Shown in pieces: positions 29,848-29,915 of a stretch of DNA of 29,915 nt. Both the position numbers and the translations under genes were made by a program. The DNA is from Byssochlamys sp. IMV 00236 (taxonomy: Eukaryota; Ascomycota; Eurotiomycetes; Eurotiales; Thermoascaceae), in the NCBI GenBank assembly GCA_001931875.2, contig MSJH02000040.1, positions 1 to 29,915 on the forward strand, written 5' to 3'. Every line of letters starts with the position of its first letter. The stretch's first letter is position 1. The notes below the pieces were generated by a model that saw only the letters and a list, made by a program, of their open reading frames with translations, was not told the origin of the DNA and did no database searches.

Positions 29848-29915
29848 ATGGCTTCTATTCGCTGGACTTTGGAAGAATAGAGGGCGTTAGTCATGATATC
29901 TTTTTTGGAGCTTGG
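29848..29915 (+). pseudogene. start of a possible Myb/SANT-like ORF, early stop, runs off the window
   Basis: ATG at 29848 reads MASIRWTLEE, then TAG at 29878, then RALVMISFLELG in the same frame to the window edge. 'W-T-x-E-E-D-x-x-L' is the start of many Myb/SANT-like domains, and the TAG stands where Asp is usual. Only 22 codons are visible, so this is a weak call; no intron border explains the stop. Confidence 0.3.

Overview
The window reads as nuclear DNA of an early-diverging filamentous fungus, most likely a Mucorales-type Mucoromycota. It is AT-rich. Genes are split by very short introns (mostly 43-66 nt) with GT..AG borders and CTAAC/TACTAAC-like branch points. The host genes are ordinary fungal or eukaryotic ones and lie close together, while the transposon families are of types typical of such genomes. 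No tRNA, rRNA or CRISPR array was seen.

Layout. 1-2200: the 3' part of an RNA-guided Fanzor-type (TnpB-like) nuclease gene whose apparent in-frame stop lies in a 45-nt intron. 2281-3253: a six-exon RS/lysine-rich nuclear protein. 3254-5339: gene-poor, with two decayed coding segments. 5340-7003: class II DAHP synthase (shikimate entry). 7176-8504: inositol-tetrakisphosphate 1-kinase-like ATP-grasp enzyme. 8657-9743 (minus): ribosomal protein eS4 with an ATG-only first coding exon. 10361-12093: Cue2-like CUE-CUE-DUF1771-Smr protein of mRNA quality control. 12094-13576: gene-poor with one decayed fragment. 13577-16466: an 11-exon STE20/FRAY (OSR1/SPAK-like) kinase whose tail carries five RFx[V/I/L] motifs. 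16669-18376: Swi3/Rsc8-like SWIRM-ZZ-SANT subunit. 18479-20239: Dot1 H3K79 methyltransferase. 20352-20744 (minus): mitochondrial uL23m. 21040-21659: an unidentified four-exon gene.

From about 21.6 kb the window becomes accessory. Two perfectly identical 78-bp units lie in opposite orientation and are circularly permuted relative to each other; the first cuts into the last exon of the unidentified gene. A Mutator-like (MULE) element with SWIM and OTU coding parts follows (22284 to about 25766). It is dead: nonsense codons, a frameshift, a lost catalytic Asp and a 32-T run. A small two-exon ORF and an intact C2H2 zinc-finger gene (26425-27244) come next, then AT-rich DNA with a decayed reading frame. 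Near the right edge is a MITE-like element of about 430 bp (29138-29566) that shares its termini with the MULE, and a degenerate 29-bp tandem repeat.

The genes do not form one pathway. Two chromatin regulators (Swi3-like, Dot1) are adjacent, and the Fanzor and the MULE/MITE family are the mobile components. The most notable observations are the spliced, catalytically complete Fanzor gene, the permuted 78-bp repeat pair, and the RFx[V/I] array inside a kinase related to the animal kinases that bind such motifs.
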